DNA from: Phallus indusiatus
Taxonomy: Eukaryota > Basidiomycota > Agaricomycetes > Phallales > Phallaceae
Length of the DNA: 64,000 bases
Reading direction: 5' to 3'
Assembly (NCBI GenBank): GCA_027605045.1
Contig: JAQFWX010000003.1
Span: 1,736,001-1,800,000 of the forward strand
The notes under the pieces were generated by a model. The model was not told the DNA's origin. It saw only the letters and a list, made by a program, of their open reading frames with translations, and made no database searches. The stretch's first letter is position 1; each line of letters starts with the position of its first letter. Shown here piece after piece: positions 45,862 to 58,976 of this stretch. The position numbers and the translations under genes are program-made.

Positions 45862-47335
45862 CGGGCTGTATCAACATCTGAGGTACCGATAGAAGCCACA
45901 CTGTCTAATCTACACTTCAAAGCATGATGAATGGTAGTTATACAATAATCACTGCAAGAATGTGAATTGAATTTATCTAAACAGATTTTGTGTGTGAATC
46001 ATCAACTTCAATATTGGTATGAAGTTGGACCAATAGTCGAAGAGATGATTGTCGGATTTAAGGACAGTGATTGATTTGTAACATTTTTGGGGGACTGTAA
46101 GAATAGCAAAATGAGAATATGATACTGACAAGTGATTTTGCTGTACTTCAGAAAAACATTGGGTTTCATTACCGACAGTAGATGTATGGGCTTCATTGCC
46201 TAATATATTCAAATTGGCTTCATTGCCTGAAACATTTACATTTAATTGGCTTTACCGCTGATAATACAAGATTGTATATTATTATTAGACATTATGGATC
46301 TGCCGAATAATTAAAGTATGAATCTGCATGCAGGTCAAATGAAAGACCAACCTTTGAAGTTTGAAGACTGTAACAACGAAGAAGAGTTGTTTCCAAAATA
46401 TTGAATCCAAACTATTTATCTCATGAAATCATCAATGACATCATATAATAGTTATGACGAAAGTTCATTATATAATACAACTATAGAGTGAAAACATGTC
46501 ATGTGATTTACTTATATAATCGACGGAATCTGTTCCTGAAAAGCTCACTTTCGAGCATTATATCTCTGGAATCTACTGACAAAATATGGTCAAAAAAATC
46601 ATCATAAAATGATCATGCTAGACACTCATTACTTATAGCAAAAAAAGTCTCAATGTGTTGCAGTAAGCCTACTCATACCGGTTGAAGGCATGTGATCCTG
46701 CAAACTTGGGCGCTTGTCTCACTACACGAAATTTTTACATGCTGTAATGGAACCAAAGACAAGCTTTGGTAATTAGAATCTATATGAGATAGGCGAGGGC
46801 CGACTTTGCGGCGGGGACCAAAGCATGTAAAAGGTCTCAATTTGAAGTGAGCGATGGCTGTCAACAGCCTGCGCCATTAAAAATATGTAATCACCATAAA
46901 GTAGTATTACATAGATTCTATCTAACGCTCATAATGTACATGTAAAAGTGGCTATACCACTTTTAAATTTATAAGTAATTCGGACATTCTCTTGCGTGTT
47001 TGATTCCACAATCCATATATCTTGCAGGATATCATTTGATGAAACAGCTTAGCAATGTTCAACTAGGGCATCGATTTAGGCTGCCGAATGAACAATATGG
47101 AAGGAATAACGGTATGATCTAAAGGCATCGCTGATGAGAAGAAGATGATGATAGTTATAACTAGACGGACAGCTGGATCAAAGTGATATCAATATTCCTA
47201 TGTTAACAGCTATTTTACAAGCCAATGTTCATGGAACCAGCATGCAAATGACCACCAAACGAGGATGAGAGTGAGCATGGCACATGTGTATCTCTATGAG
47301 TACTTCTTTCGAGAGTGGTTGCGGCCATAGGGGTT
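45862..47335. repeat. AT-rich spacer with dispersed repeat (copy 1)
   Basis: About 46490-46830 is repeated, diverged, at 48340-48600. Shared landmarks in order are TTCCTGAA...CTCACTTTCGAGCA.TATATCTCTG, then CATGTGATC.TGCAA, ACTTGGGCG and GGAACCAAAGACAAGCTTTGGTAATTA. No transposase or LTR ends were seen, so it may be a non-autonomous element. No gene recognised. Confidence 0.55.
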
Positions 47336-47922
47336 TCAACACTTAGGCGTCACACCCTTGTCCATATTGTCATCAACCGCTTCTTCATTACAATCATCGG
47401 CGGCACCAGTACCAGTACTAGCATCATGCTTCACGAAAGAAGCACATGTGGCTGCAGAGTAACCATAAAGATATGCAAATGAGTCAGGACATGGTGAACA
47501 AAAAGTGCCATTGGGATGAACATCCTTAATTGTACTTAGGTTAGAAAGAACACCAGATTTATTGGCAGACTGTGGTTTATCACCGGTGTTTTTGATCGCA
47601 GAGGTTGGTTGAGACAACGTAGGTTGGGATTTGTAATTATTGGTATGAGTGTTCTACATTTCCTTCTTAAGAAAAAAATTTATTCATTGAAAGCACGACA
47701 TACTGACCATGGAATAAAAAACAATCCCAAAAGGCTGGAAGCAAGATCAAACAAGTCAACTAACAATCAGTTTTGGATCAGATATATCTATGTTCAAGGT
47801 CAGACAACATCAAAAGGAAATGTTGATAGCAGAGGTACCTGGCACGCTAGATAAATTTTCCGTGGCCCCATGAGGATTGAAAAACATAGCGCTAGCAGGA
47901 ATACACCGTTGGTCAAAGCCAT
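47336..47922 (-). CDS. Possible small secreted protein
   Basis: A tentative two-or-more-exon gene. ATG 47922 opens a signal-like segment (MALTNGVFLLALCFSILM). The last exon, from an acceptor near 47655 to the stop at 47338-47336, encodes a Ser/Thr/Asn-rich chain with six Cys, including FCSPCPDS, ATCASF, DDCNE and a C-terminal KC. The middle junctions could not be fixed. Cys-rich small secreted proteins are common in mushrooms. Function unknown. Confidence 0.3.
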
Positions 47923-50276
47923 CACAATCTCAGAACGATGCCACCCGTAAAAGTATCTGGGAGAGGCTTCACTTCGCGAGAGTTGAGCTCAATATTAATT
48001 TCAGTGTCTATATCTCAGACGTGTGATGTTGCGAAGTATTGACAGAGTAAAAAAGTGACAATAAAACTCACATCAAGAAAGAAAGAAAAAGTTCAAAACT
48101 AACTTGAGCATATGAAAACCGTCTGCCACAAGGGCTAATGATCACTGCATAACCTTTTCGAAATTTATTTAACGACTTTATTGATGGTGAATAATAACCC
48201 AGTGATGATCTCAATAAAGAGAACGTCTACAGTGAGTGTGTGAGATTTCTGTTCCTAAAAGAGTGGGGAGGGCATGAAATGCTTATGACGAAATCCTTGA
48301 CGCAAAAAGTCACATGACATTATTATATAAACATGTTCGGCTGTTCCTGAAGGGTTCACTTTCGAGCACTATATCTCTGAATTTTGCTGAGAGAATAATT
48401 TCAAAAAATTCACTATAAATTCTTAACTGCTGAAACTCCTATTATATACAAACTTAGATCGTAATAAACTGTGCTTAAATACTACATCCCTTGCGAACGC
48501 ATGTGATCATGCAACTTGGGCGTCTAATCCACCACATGAAATTTACAACGGTGCATAAGGAACCAAAGACAAGCTTTGGTAATTACATTACATAACGCGC
48601 TGTACACAGTGACCTGAGGCGCCGGCCAAAAGACTTCGTCTTTTGACCGAAGCTCCTCAGGTATGTTTGTCTAGCTAAACTTAATACAGTTGTCTTTTGA
48701 CCGAAGCTCCTCAGTTCTTCACTCAACAAAACCCTATAGAAATGAGGACTTGGAGATCTTTAGAAAGCACGTCGAAAGAACGAAAGATTGAGGAGTCAAG
48801 TGCCCTGTGCAGGATCAGCAGACGGTCGTGCGGACACCTAGGACACGCCCTCAGACAGCATCAAAAATAAGTGAAAGCGTTGAAACAGCCCTTACCAGAG
48901 GAGGATGCGGTAGAATTGTCATCAAGAAGGCTTGACATGCTGAAGTTGCAACAGAACGATAAACTGAACACATATACTGTATAGCGGGCACTCCCTTGAG
49001 TCCTGGATCTCTAAAAGGTTATATCGATTGGGAACACAAAATGAGAGGATCCCGTCGCAGTGATATTAGTTGACAGTTGTATGATCAGGTAGAAAAAACT
49101 CGCCATAGTATAGGATGCATGAGAGCATTTCCGACGTAATATCACTTTTTGAGCTGATGGTTATAGGATCGGCCGTCGAGCTAATAGTGGACATCGGAAA
49201 CGTTCAATACGACTCTGCAGATTCTTCCTCGATGAGTCAAGCTGTGGAACTGCTCCTTAATAAAATTTGTGCACAGACATTTCACAGATTATGCCAAAGC
49301 TCTCACCTCATTTCTTGAATCGCGACAAATATCTAGCGCCAGACTCGGATGTCATAAGATTAAAGACAGATGCTCAGGCTGCACCACCTGAGATGACAAC
49401 AAAGGAGATGAGAGCCTAATAAAGACTTTCTGTCAACCGGTCAATTGATCTTTCTAGCTGAACCGTCCGCGTCCTACGCCACTCTCATTATGATGGGTAG
49501 AACAATCACCCAACAAAAAAGCATGTCTGGTGCGGTTTACATGACTGTTAACACATGCTATGACGGCGACAGCATAAAGAACAAATTCACATTACTTTGA
49601 CATTTTAGACGGCTAAACCGTCTTTCGGGGTTGCTTCAGGCTACGATGTATCCAACGGTTTGTCTCAGTCGATGATGTTCGTGGAAACGAACTGTGATAA
49701 TATCACAAAGTGGAAGAAGACCGGATGCATGGGCTCTTTACTCGGTGAATTCAGACATCATCACCAGGAGCGAGTCCTATACACGGGACTGTGCTGTTCA
49801 TCTATTTTAGCGAATGTTAGGACGGGATTGAAGCAATGAGGGAACAACCGACGACGAAAATGTTAGGACGCCTCCTCGCTCTACTTACATTTTGAAATCT
49901 GACGTGAGAAGTTGACTCGGGCGGCCCTCTTCTCAAAGCTCTGGCGACATTGAATCCAACGCATGACTGGTTCCGCCGCGTTCGTACACTGCGTTAAAAA
50001 TTCCCATTACATATAGACTGCATGCTACGAATGAAGTTAGCCGCCATCAAAGCACAGTAAGCTCAATTACCAATCTTCATGCCCTTATGACCTCTGTTGA
50101 TTGACGAGCGACGATACCATCGCGAGCCTGGGAAACTGCTTCATCCACTCCACCAATAACATGACAAGCTTATTCACATACGGAGTGGTTATCCAGTCAC
50201 CAAAGTCACGCTATTGCCACTCTTTGCTCTCCAGAATTCAAGCAATCCCCAGCTGCAGAAGTCAGAGGTCTGAAAA
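47923..50276. repeat. Repeat-rich spacer: dispersed repeat copy 2 and seven-helix gene fragment
   Basis: Holds three items. 48340-48600 is the second copy of the dispersed repeat at 46.5 kb. It is followed by CAAAAGACTTCGTCTTTTG, a palindromic hairpin at about 48632-48650, whose flank GTCTTTTGACCGAAGCTCCTCAG is repeated 40 bp later. 48960-49320 matches the 5' part of the seven-helix gene (32100-32460) on the same strand but is broken by indels. 49360-49580 matches 42880-43120. From about 49880 the unit shared with copy G begins. No intact gene. Confidence 0.6.
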
Positions 50277-51339
50277 ATGGTTTCCTTTCAAGTCAAGCAG
50301 CTCGCGTCAGATGCTACAGGTAAAAAGTCCAAAAATTTTCATTGCACACAGCACATTTTTTTGAATCATACCTCAGAATCACAAATCAAAGAAATCGTGG
50401 ATTTCTCTACCAAAGCTTTCCGTGAAAGTGAGTTGACTGACAAGACCATCCTTATTGCTGTCGGGCGCCGCTAGTACAAAAGTACACCGGCGGGAATATT
50501 CTATGTATGTTTAGTCTGACACCCAACACAATGCAGACGCTGCGATGAAAGCTTCTCTCGGTGGCGATTGGAGTCTTCATTCTGAGCTCGAAACAGCCAT
50601 GTTACGAGCGTCCTTACTTGAAGGAGTGGTTTACGTCGTTACAGTAGGAACGGACGAGAAAATTGTAAGCGCCGGTTATTGGTTCGGCAAAGGCCACGTC
50701 ATGTTCGGGAGGTATGCCCTTGCTTTGTGGAACAGAATAAATCACCTCTATTTAAGTTATTCTCGTATATCAGTGAAGAGCAACGGGCGCTAGGATACGA
50801 TGCATTTTTTGAGAAAATTAGTGAGGAGGCGAGAACATGGGCGATTAAAACAGTTTGTGGTTTCCGATAGCTTCCAGTTTGCAGCATTACTGTTTATTGA
50901 ATTCAGAGCAAACACAGTTTCCGATGATTAAAGAAATGGGGGAGTGTCACTTCACGAAAGAGGTGCGGATGATTTCAGCGAAAAAAAACCATCGTCGTTC
51001 TGAAAGCTATATAACAGGAAATTGCAAAACGGTGGTGGTGTAGTCACCTAGCCACTCATCCCGAGCACCAAGGAAAAGGATATGCAACCGCAATCATTAA
51101 CACAATGTTCAAAAGGGTTTGCGATCATCCTGCGAATAATCAAAGTTCGCTGCTGAATCGTATTTTATCAGGCAAAGGCCGAAAGATCATTTATCGCACT
51201 AGAGACTGGAGATGAAGTGAACGTTAGGAAATATCATTCAATGGGCTTCAAAAGTAGGGGTAAAGGACATCTTATCCCCACTCCATTCGGAGATTATTGG
51301 ATATATTTTCTCGCGAAAGGTAGCCTAGTAAGCCGGTAA
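50277..51339 (+). CDS. GNAT-family N-acetyltransferase, copy F
   Basis: Seven exons as in copy D. Start ATG 50277 (MVSFQVKQLASDAT), stop TAA 51337-51339. Middle block SLGGDWSLHSELETAMLRAS; motif A HLATHPEHQGKGYATAI; last exon VNVRKYHSMGFKSRGKG, ending YFLAKGSLVSR. Two residues shorter in the VTVGTDEKI loop than D, E and G. The frame is intact. Almost the same as copy G, with which it shares about 1.4 kb of DNA including the upstream region; one arose recently from the other. Confidence 0.82.
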
Positions 51340-52111
51340 CTCCATAATGCCATTATGCTCCCCGAGCTATTATTATTATCGTTACCAATCAGAGTAAATT
51401 TTGGATCATACTAGTGTTCAACGAAGATAATATGACGTTTTTTCTGTATAAATTTATTTGGTCTCACAAGTTTGGGCGACGGGCTGAGATCACTGCGGCC
51501 TGTTGCCGAAATTTCGAGCTTCTTGGAAGGATGATCTTTGAAGAACGACATCAATTGGAAACACATACGTATATTAGAGGGTCCCTGTGCAGTGATATTA
51601 GTTATTGCATGGTTAGGTATAAAGAAATTCATGGTATAGAATCCATAGGAGGGCATTCCCGATGTATAACAATGAGGGAGCATTCAACAAACCGAGAACG
51701 AGGACACTAGGATGTCTAAATTCTGAGGTTGAAAGTTGACGCGGACGGTCCTTGCTCAAGTTTGCAAAGCTCTGACGACATTGACTCCAACACATGACTG
51801 ATGCTGATGCGTTCGTGCATATCTCAATCTTGTCACAAAGAAAGCTTCTATTATCGACTACATGTGAATAAAGTTAGCCGCTTACAAAAGCATAATAAAA
51901 ACTTCAACCAATACTCATACCCTTATGACCTTTGATTGACGAACGACATATACCATCGCGAGCCTCGGAAGCTGCTTCAAGTATCCACACACCGCCAATA
52001 ACATCAAGCTGGTCCACATACGAAGCAAGTAGCCACTCAAGAAGACACGCTACCGTCGCACTTTGCTCTCCAGAGTCCACTAAGCAATTCCCAGAAGCAG
52101 GAGTCACGTCC
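51340..52111. repeat. Spacer with a second seven-helix gene fragment
   Basis: 51500-51700 is a short, decayed copy of the 5' region of the seven-helix gene (landmark CGA.TTGGAAACACATA, also at 32165). From about 51720 the sequence repeats the 5' flank of copy F (landmarks AAAGCTCTG.CGACATTGA.TCCAAC and CCTTATGACCT.TG.TTGACGA.CGAC). No gene. Confidence 0.55.
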
Positions 52112-53145
52112 ATGGTTCCATTTCAAGTCAAACAGCTCGGGTCAGATGCTTCAGGTACGTCAGCATGAATTTTCAATGAACGAAGTACATCTTTGAGAAA
52201 ATATTACCTTAGAGGTTCAAATAAAAGAAATCGTAGATTTCACTACCAAAGCTTTCCGTGGAAGTAAGTAGACTGGCATGGCTGTGCTTATTACTACCAC
52301 CGCTAGTCCAGTAGTAGTACTTCGGAGATGTTTCATAGTCTGACATTCAACGTAATGCAGACCCCTCATTGAAAGCTTCCCTCGGTGGTGATTGGAGTCT
52401 TCATTCTGAGCTCGAAACAGCCATGTTACGAGCGTCCTTACTTGAAGGAGTGGTTTACGTCGTTACAGTTGGAAAAGGATCGGACGAGAAAATTGTAAGC
52501 GCCAGTTATTGGTTCGGTAAAGGCAACGTACTATTCGGGAGGTATGTCCTTGCATTGTGAAAACCGATAATGCTCTCAGTTATATGTCAGTGAGGAGCAA
52601 CGCGCACTTGGATTCAATGCACTTTATGAGAAAGTTAGTGAGGAGGCCAAAGCGTGGGCGATCAAAACAGTGTGTTCCTAGCCAACTTGCAGCATTGCTG
52701 TTTATTAAATTCAGGGTAAACACAGTCTCCGATGATTAAAAAAATGGAAGAAAATCACTTCACGAAAGAGGTGTGCATGATTCATTCCAGTGAAAAAAAA
52801 ACATTGTTGTTCTGAGAGCTATAACAGGAAATCGTAAAACGGTGGTGGTGTAATCACTTAGCCACTCATCCCGAGCACCAAGGAAAAGGATATGCAACCG
52901 CGATCATTAACACAATGTTCAAAAGGGTACATGTTCAGCCTACATATAATCAAAGTGTTTCACTGAACCGTATTTATCAGGCGAAGGCCGAAGGAACATT
53001 TATCGCACTGGCGACTGAAGACGAACTGAACGTCAGGAAATATCATTCAATGGGCTTCAAAAGTAGAGGTAAAGGACATCTTATCCCCACTCCATTTGAA
53101 AATTATTGGGTGTATTTTCTCGCGAGAGGGAGTTTAAGCCGGTAA
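52112..53145 (+). CDS. GNAT-family N-acetyltransferase, copy G
   Basis: Start ATG 52112 (MVPFQVKQLGSDAS), stop TAA 53143-53145. Exon structure and sequence nearly match copy F. Motif A HLATHPEHQGKGYATAI; VTVGKGSDEKIVSASYWFG; end VYFLARGSLSR. The start region differs from F by a Ser-to-Pro change at residue 3. No lesion found. Acceptor unknown. Confidence 0.82.
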
Positions 53146-53402
53146 CTCCATTATGTTCCCCTATTATCGTTACCAACCAAAGGGAATATGTAAATTTATA
53201 TGATATAAGAGGGGGCGACCAAGGGAATTTGTCGAGTCCTAACATCTTGAGATCTGCATTGCTAAAATCCAGGAACAACTCGTACGGTACGAGAATATAG
53301 AATATTCGTCGGACATTTATTGACACAGAAAAACAAGTCTATTCAAAAAATATAGGATCAATATCGTACCAAAATCTATACCTTCTCCTCTGAAAGAGCT
53401 CA

Positions 53403-54694
<1,292 letters not shown>

Positions 54695-55263
54695 AATGTG
54701 AGCTGTCGGATCTTCGCTGGCAAAGTTGCCCCGAGGACACCGTGACTCCTTGGGCGGTGCGCGACGACGGTGCCGTTTGAGTTGCCACTGGCTGCTGCTA
54801 ACTGTGGCTCAAAAAGTAAACTCGGACTTGTTTATCCGGTCGGCAATTCAAGATGGATGCAATGTCCGTTATCTCATAACTTGGCGCAAAAGGTGAAATA
54901 TAATAAAATCAGATGTTCACATGCAGCATCGTATACATAATGACTAATTTCTTTCTTATTATCACCACACAACTAAAAACAATTCACTTGACTCCTAAGA
55001 CGTACTAAAGCTATACAATGAAACGGGGATGAAATGAACGAGGGATTGGAAAATGTAGACATGTCATGCATCTAGGTATAATAACACTAGTGAAAAAAGG
55101 AACACCCCCCAAACCTTTCACATTTGTTTTCTCCTTCCTCCTTCTTATCCTTATCCTTATCAAACAAACAATAACTTAGGAAAAAACAACACACCAACCA
55201 ACATCTCTTATATATATGAATTATATATATATTTGTAAGGCACAGAAGAAAGAAAGCGCGTTC
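54695..55263. other. Spacer between idi1 promoter and ssh4 3' end
   Basis: 570 bp. Holds the idi1 promoter side and the 3' UTR of ssh4. AT-rich tract TATATATATATTTG near 55220. No ORF of note. Confidence 0.4.
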
Positions 55264-57366
55264 TCAAGATCGACCAAATCTTCTGGAATTACTACTGTGG
55301 TTCCCCGTTCGCCGCTGCTCAGAAGGTGACGTAGGCGTATTAGAGTTTAACGGAGAAACGGCCCCTTCCAATGCTGCCGAAATGACTTCAGCGGGAAGAT
55401 CGACGTGCACACCATTAGGATAATGGAAGGCATCTAACGGTGAATAGGCAGGAGGAGGTCGATCGTCAATTGCGAGAGATAGGTTAGGTCGTGAATCGGA
55501 AGACGAATGACGCCGGTCACGATCACTGTTTCTACTACGGCGAGTCCGAGACGAGTCGGTAGTAGTAGCGTGTCGTCTGTTATCACGTGCATCTTCTTCC
55601 GTCGCTGTTGCAGAACTACCACTAGCACTAGTGTTGTTGGCGTTAGCATTAGGAGTATTCCGACCTGAAATGGGACGCATGTGAATATCCGTGTTTCCAG
55701 GTGTAGGCGGGTTAGGAGTCAACTCTGGCGAATCCGGATCATCATCTGTAAATCTTGTTGGAGGAATTCGCAGTTCTGGAATAACTCGACCGTTAGGAGT
55801 TGTGGTAGGAGTAGGAGAAGAAGCAGCAGCAGTTGAAGTTGAAGCTGAGGCCTGGCGCGATGGAGACCGAGACGAGCTAGTTGAGTCGGTGCCTGATGCC
55901 GATACAGGCTCACGTTCAGGAGAAGTTGGTTGTTGTTGACTTTCGGCACGATCAGAAGTAGGAGAAAGTACCGTACCATCGCTCGGCGACTCCTGCGAAT
56001 TAGGTGTTAACGGAGGAGCTCGCAATGGTGACGGGTTAATCGGTTGATTATGATGACTGTTCCCATGTCTAGCCCTTCGAGATCGATGTAGTCTTCTTGT
56101 CGGAGAAGTAGGAGAAGAAGTGGACGGCGATTCTAATGGAGGCGGTGGTGACGTTGGAATACGTCCGCCCCCGGCTTCAAGGAGAATACTCCCTCTCTCC
56201 GCTCCATACGCAGGTGGCGGTGCAAGCGTCCCCACGCTGGGCGCTAAACCCCACTTCTTCACATTCGCCTCAATAAATACAAAACCGGACTGCCCCAAAT
56301 TAACATGAAGACTGCACGGTCCGTCGGCTCCAATGGTAGGGAACAAATTCCATCTTGTCAAGCCGACGAAGGCGTCCTCTAATTTACGTCCGTTCCGGGT
56401 GAAAAAGACCGTACCGGTTCTAGGTCTGTAGCCCACGCCCAGCACATCACCTTCCTTCAAGGTCGCACCGAATGTGGTTTGGGTAAAGGGGTAGTTGTAA
56501 GATTTGTCGCCTGAAGAGTGGTATGCAACTGAGTACCGGTTATGCCCGGGTAAACGAAACGAGGGGTATGGCTTTGTTGCTAGACCGATTGAGGCATGTG
56601 TCGTTGGTGGTAAATCGAACATTTTGACCTCCCAATAATATACTTCATTGAGTTTGGGAAGCGGGAGATTCGATTGGACTGATGATGCAGAAGAAGGATC
56701 GGGGAGAAATGTGAGCTCAGTGCGAGAGTGAACGAGTACCGAAGGTGAAAGTTCATAGTCTGGTTCAAAAGACCAGGCGGATACGCCCTTTTCTTGGATA
56801 GCCAGGAATTGGGATAGTGTTATGTCTGTAGGTAGAGAATTGGGAGGGCACTGAATTTGATATTCTGAAAGAACCCGTCATCGTGAGATCAGCGGCAAAC
56901 TCCAAGAGATAATCCAGTAATGTTTTTTTTCTTCACCTTTGGCTCGTAAATATCCTCGCCTAATTTCTTCATCAACGTTCTCAAGCCATCGACTTTCAAC
57001 GCCCTCGAAGCCCCCGTCACCATCCACCAGTTCTTCTCGACCGAGATCAACCGGGCCGTCGTTGTCACGAAGAAGGATGCCGCGACGACGACGTAGTAAT
57101 AGAATACAAACGAGAAATATTAAGAGAAGGAACAGGAACGTGCTGAGAACGATAAGCAGAGGTAAAAGAACGAGCAAAGCATCTGGGCCGCCTGATGGAG
57201 ACTGGTCGGGAATGTCGGATACAGGTTTGAAAGAAGGGTCTTGTTGTTGTTTATAGATAGCATTGCGGTCGGTGGTGTTCAGCAGGAGAGGCTGGAGCCA
57301 TCTGAGAAGGGTGGCAGTACGAGACTGCTCGCTGTCTTGTGCAGTGAGCTCTGCCATCGTCGTCAT
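55264..57366 (-). CDS. ssh4: SSH4/EAR1-like Rsp5 adaptor with SPRY domain
   Basis: Two exons (57366-56937, 56864-55264) give 2031 nt, 676 aa. A short N-terminal part is followed by one membrane helix (63-91, LLVLLPLLIVLSTFLFLLL...) and an RRRR stop-transfer. The SPRY domain runs from about 195 to 330 (YYWEVKMFD, ASIGLATKPYPSFRLPG, VLGVGYRPRTGTVFFTRNG, LFPTIGADG). The rest is Ser/Thr/Pro/Asn rich and low complexity, with two PY motifs, PPPAYG and RPPPAYSPLD. Ssh4/Ear1 proteins recruit the ubiquitin ligase Rsp5 to endosomal/vacuolar membrane cargo through PY motifs. The start was taken at ATG 57366, as the longer frame lacks an ATG. Divergent with snf4. Confidence 0.88.
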
Positions 57367-57503
57367 ATAATTTAAGAGGTGTGGTGTATGGAATGGGTGA
57401 GTAAGCAAGGGAGGGGAGAGGGAGTGTGTTTGGCGAAAGAAAAAGGAAATCAGTGACGCAGTCGGACATTGAAATTGCCATTATCAGTCCGGTCTTAGAG
57501 CCA
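57367..57503. promoter_or_regulatory. Bidirectional promoter of ssh4 and snf4
   Basis: Only 137 bp separates the two divergent start codons. The plus strand is G-rich (GGGAGGGGAGAGGGAGTGTG). Both core promoters and 5' UTRs must fit here or overlap the neighbouring coding regions. Confidence 0.6.
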
Positions 57504-58976
57504 ATGTCGACAGCTGCTTCAATGAGCCCGACATCGCCAAAGCCTGTGCGCCGTAAAACGTCGATACGAAATCGACCTCGGACAAGTTCTGTGCTGCCAC
57601 CGCAAATTCATGAAATACACGAAGCATCGCTCCAGGCGATTCGCAACTTTCTTAAAGGGCGAAGTTCGTACGATGTGTTTCCTCTCTCGTCCAGAGTCAT
57701 CGTGCTCGATACCAAGTTGGAGGTCAAGAAAGCATTGACTTGTTTATTGAATAATGGTTAATTTGTCAAAAATTTTGAATTGGTTGAGGGATTCTTAATC
57801 TCTTTTCTTTTTCCCTGCTTTTAGGGGTTGTCTCGGCGCCACTATGGAATAGCGAACTGCGCAGCTTTGCTGGGATGCTCACTGTATCAGACATTATCCA
57901 TCTGATTCAGTACTACTACTGGACAGTGTCATCGTACGACGTGGCTGCAGCCCAAGTGGAAGAACTCCGTCTGGAGTCGTTACGAGGTCAGAGACAGTGT
58001 TTTGGGTCATGCCCAACGCTCTTGGCTACATCATTTCATATTCAAACTGAATTGCGTGTCTGTTATTTTTAGAAATTGAACGTAAACTCAATGTTCCGCC
58101 TCCGCCGCTGCTCTCGATACATCCCATGCAACCTCTGTATGACGCGTGTAGGATGCTCATCAAAACACACGCCCGCAGACTGCCGTTGCTCGACAGTGAT
58201 AGTCAAACTGGAGACGAAGCAGTCATCTCCGTTTTGACACAGTACAGACTACTCAAATTCATCGCCATTAACGTAAGTTATTCCTACATCTTTTCGGATA
58301 AAGGATTCGCTTCATGATCATTCAGTGTAAAGAGATTATGGGATTGCATCTCTCTCTGAGAAAGCTCAACATAGGTACATACGTAACACCGACACCTGAC
58401 AATCCTTATCATCCAATATCATGGGCTACGATGGATACAACCGTGTTCGACGTCGTCCACATGTTCAGCGAACGTGGTATCTCAGCCGTTCCAATCCTCG
58501 ACCAAAACGGTGTCGTCATCAATTTGTACGAAACCGTTGATGTCATTGTAAGTCCAGCCAAGAAAAAAAAATGCTATCCCAATTGAAAATTCTCATTCAT
58601 AACAATTTGTTTTAGACACTTGTCCGGGTGGGCGCCTACCATTCGTTGGACTTCAATATCTCCAACGCCCTGTCACAGCGCTCGCCTGATTTCCCAGGCG
58701 TCGTCGTTTGTAGCGGGAATGATTCATTGGCTACACTTTTTGCGCTTATCGAAAAACGACGGGTTCATCGCTTAGTTGTCGTTGAAGGCGAGGTAAAAAC
58801 CGTGTTCTTGTCCTACGCCAACCATCACTGATTTCTCTTTGTAGGGTGAAGTGGAAGGTGGACGCAAGGGGCGCTTGATGGGTATTATCACCCTCAGCGA
58901 TGTCTTGCGATATGTTATTGGAGAACTCGGGCTCGGGGATGGGTTGCCCGTAACTGAGGAGGATGTGGATGGATAG
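57504..58976 (+). CDS. snf4: AMPK gamma subunit (Snf4), CBS-domain protein
   Basis: Six exons (57504-57757, 57825-57985, 58073-58272, 58326-58547, 58616-58792, 58845-58976) give 1146 nt, 381 aa. Nucleotide-sensing regulatory subunit of the SNF1/AMPK energy-sensor kinase. Four CBS repeats can be followed: FPLSSRVIVLDTKLEVKKAL with APLWNSELRSFAGMLTVSDI; MQPLYDACRMLIKTHARRLP; MDTTVFDVVHMFSERGISAVP; and NDSLATLFALIEKRRVHRLV with GRLMGIITLSDVLRYV. The Ser/Thr/Arg-rich N-terminus (~45 aa) precedes the conserved part. The start is the first ATG; the upstream frame to 57426 has none. Confidence 0.93.

Noticed and set aside
48632..48650. Hairpin as a bacterial-type terminator
   Set aside because: Palindromic, but in a fungal nuclear context it is better read as part of a dispersed repeat.
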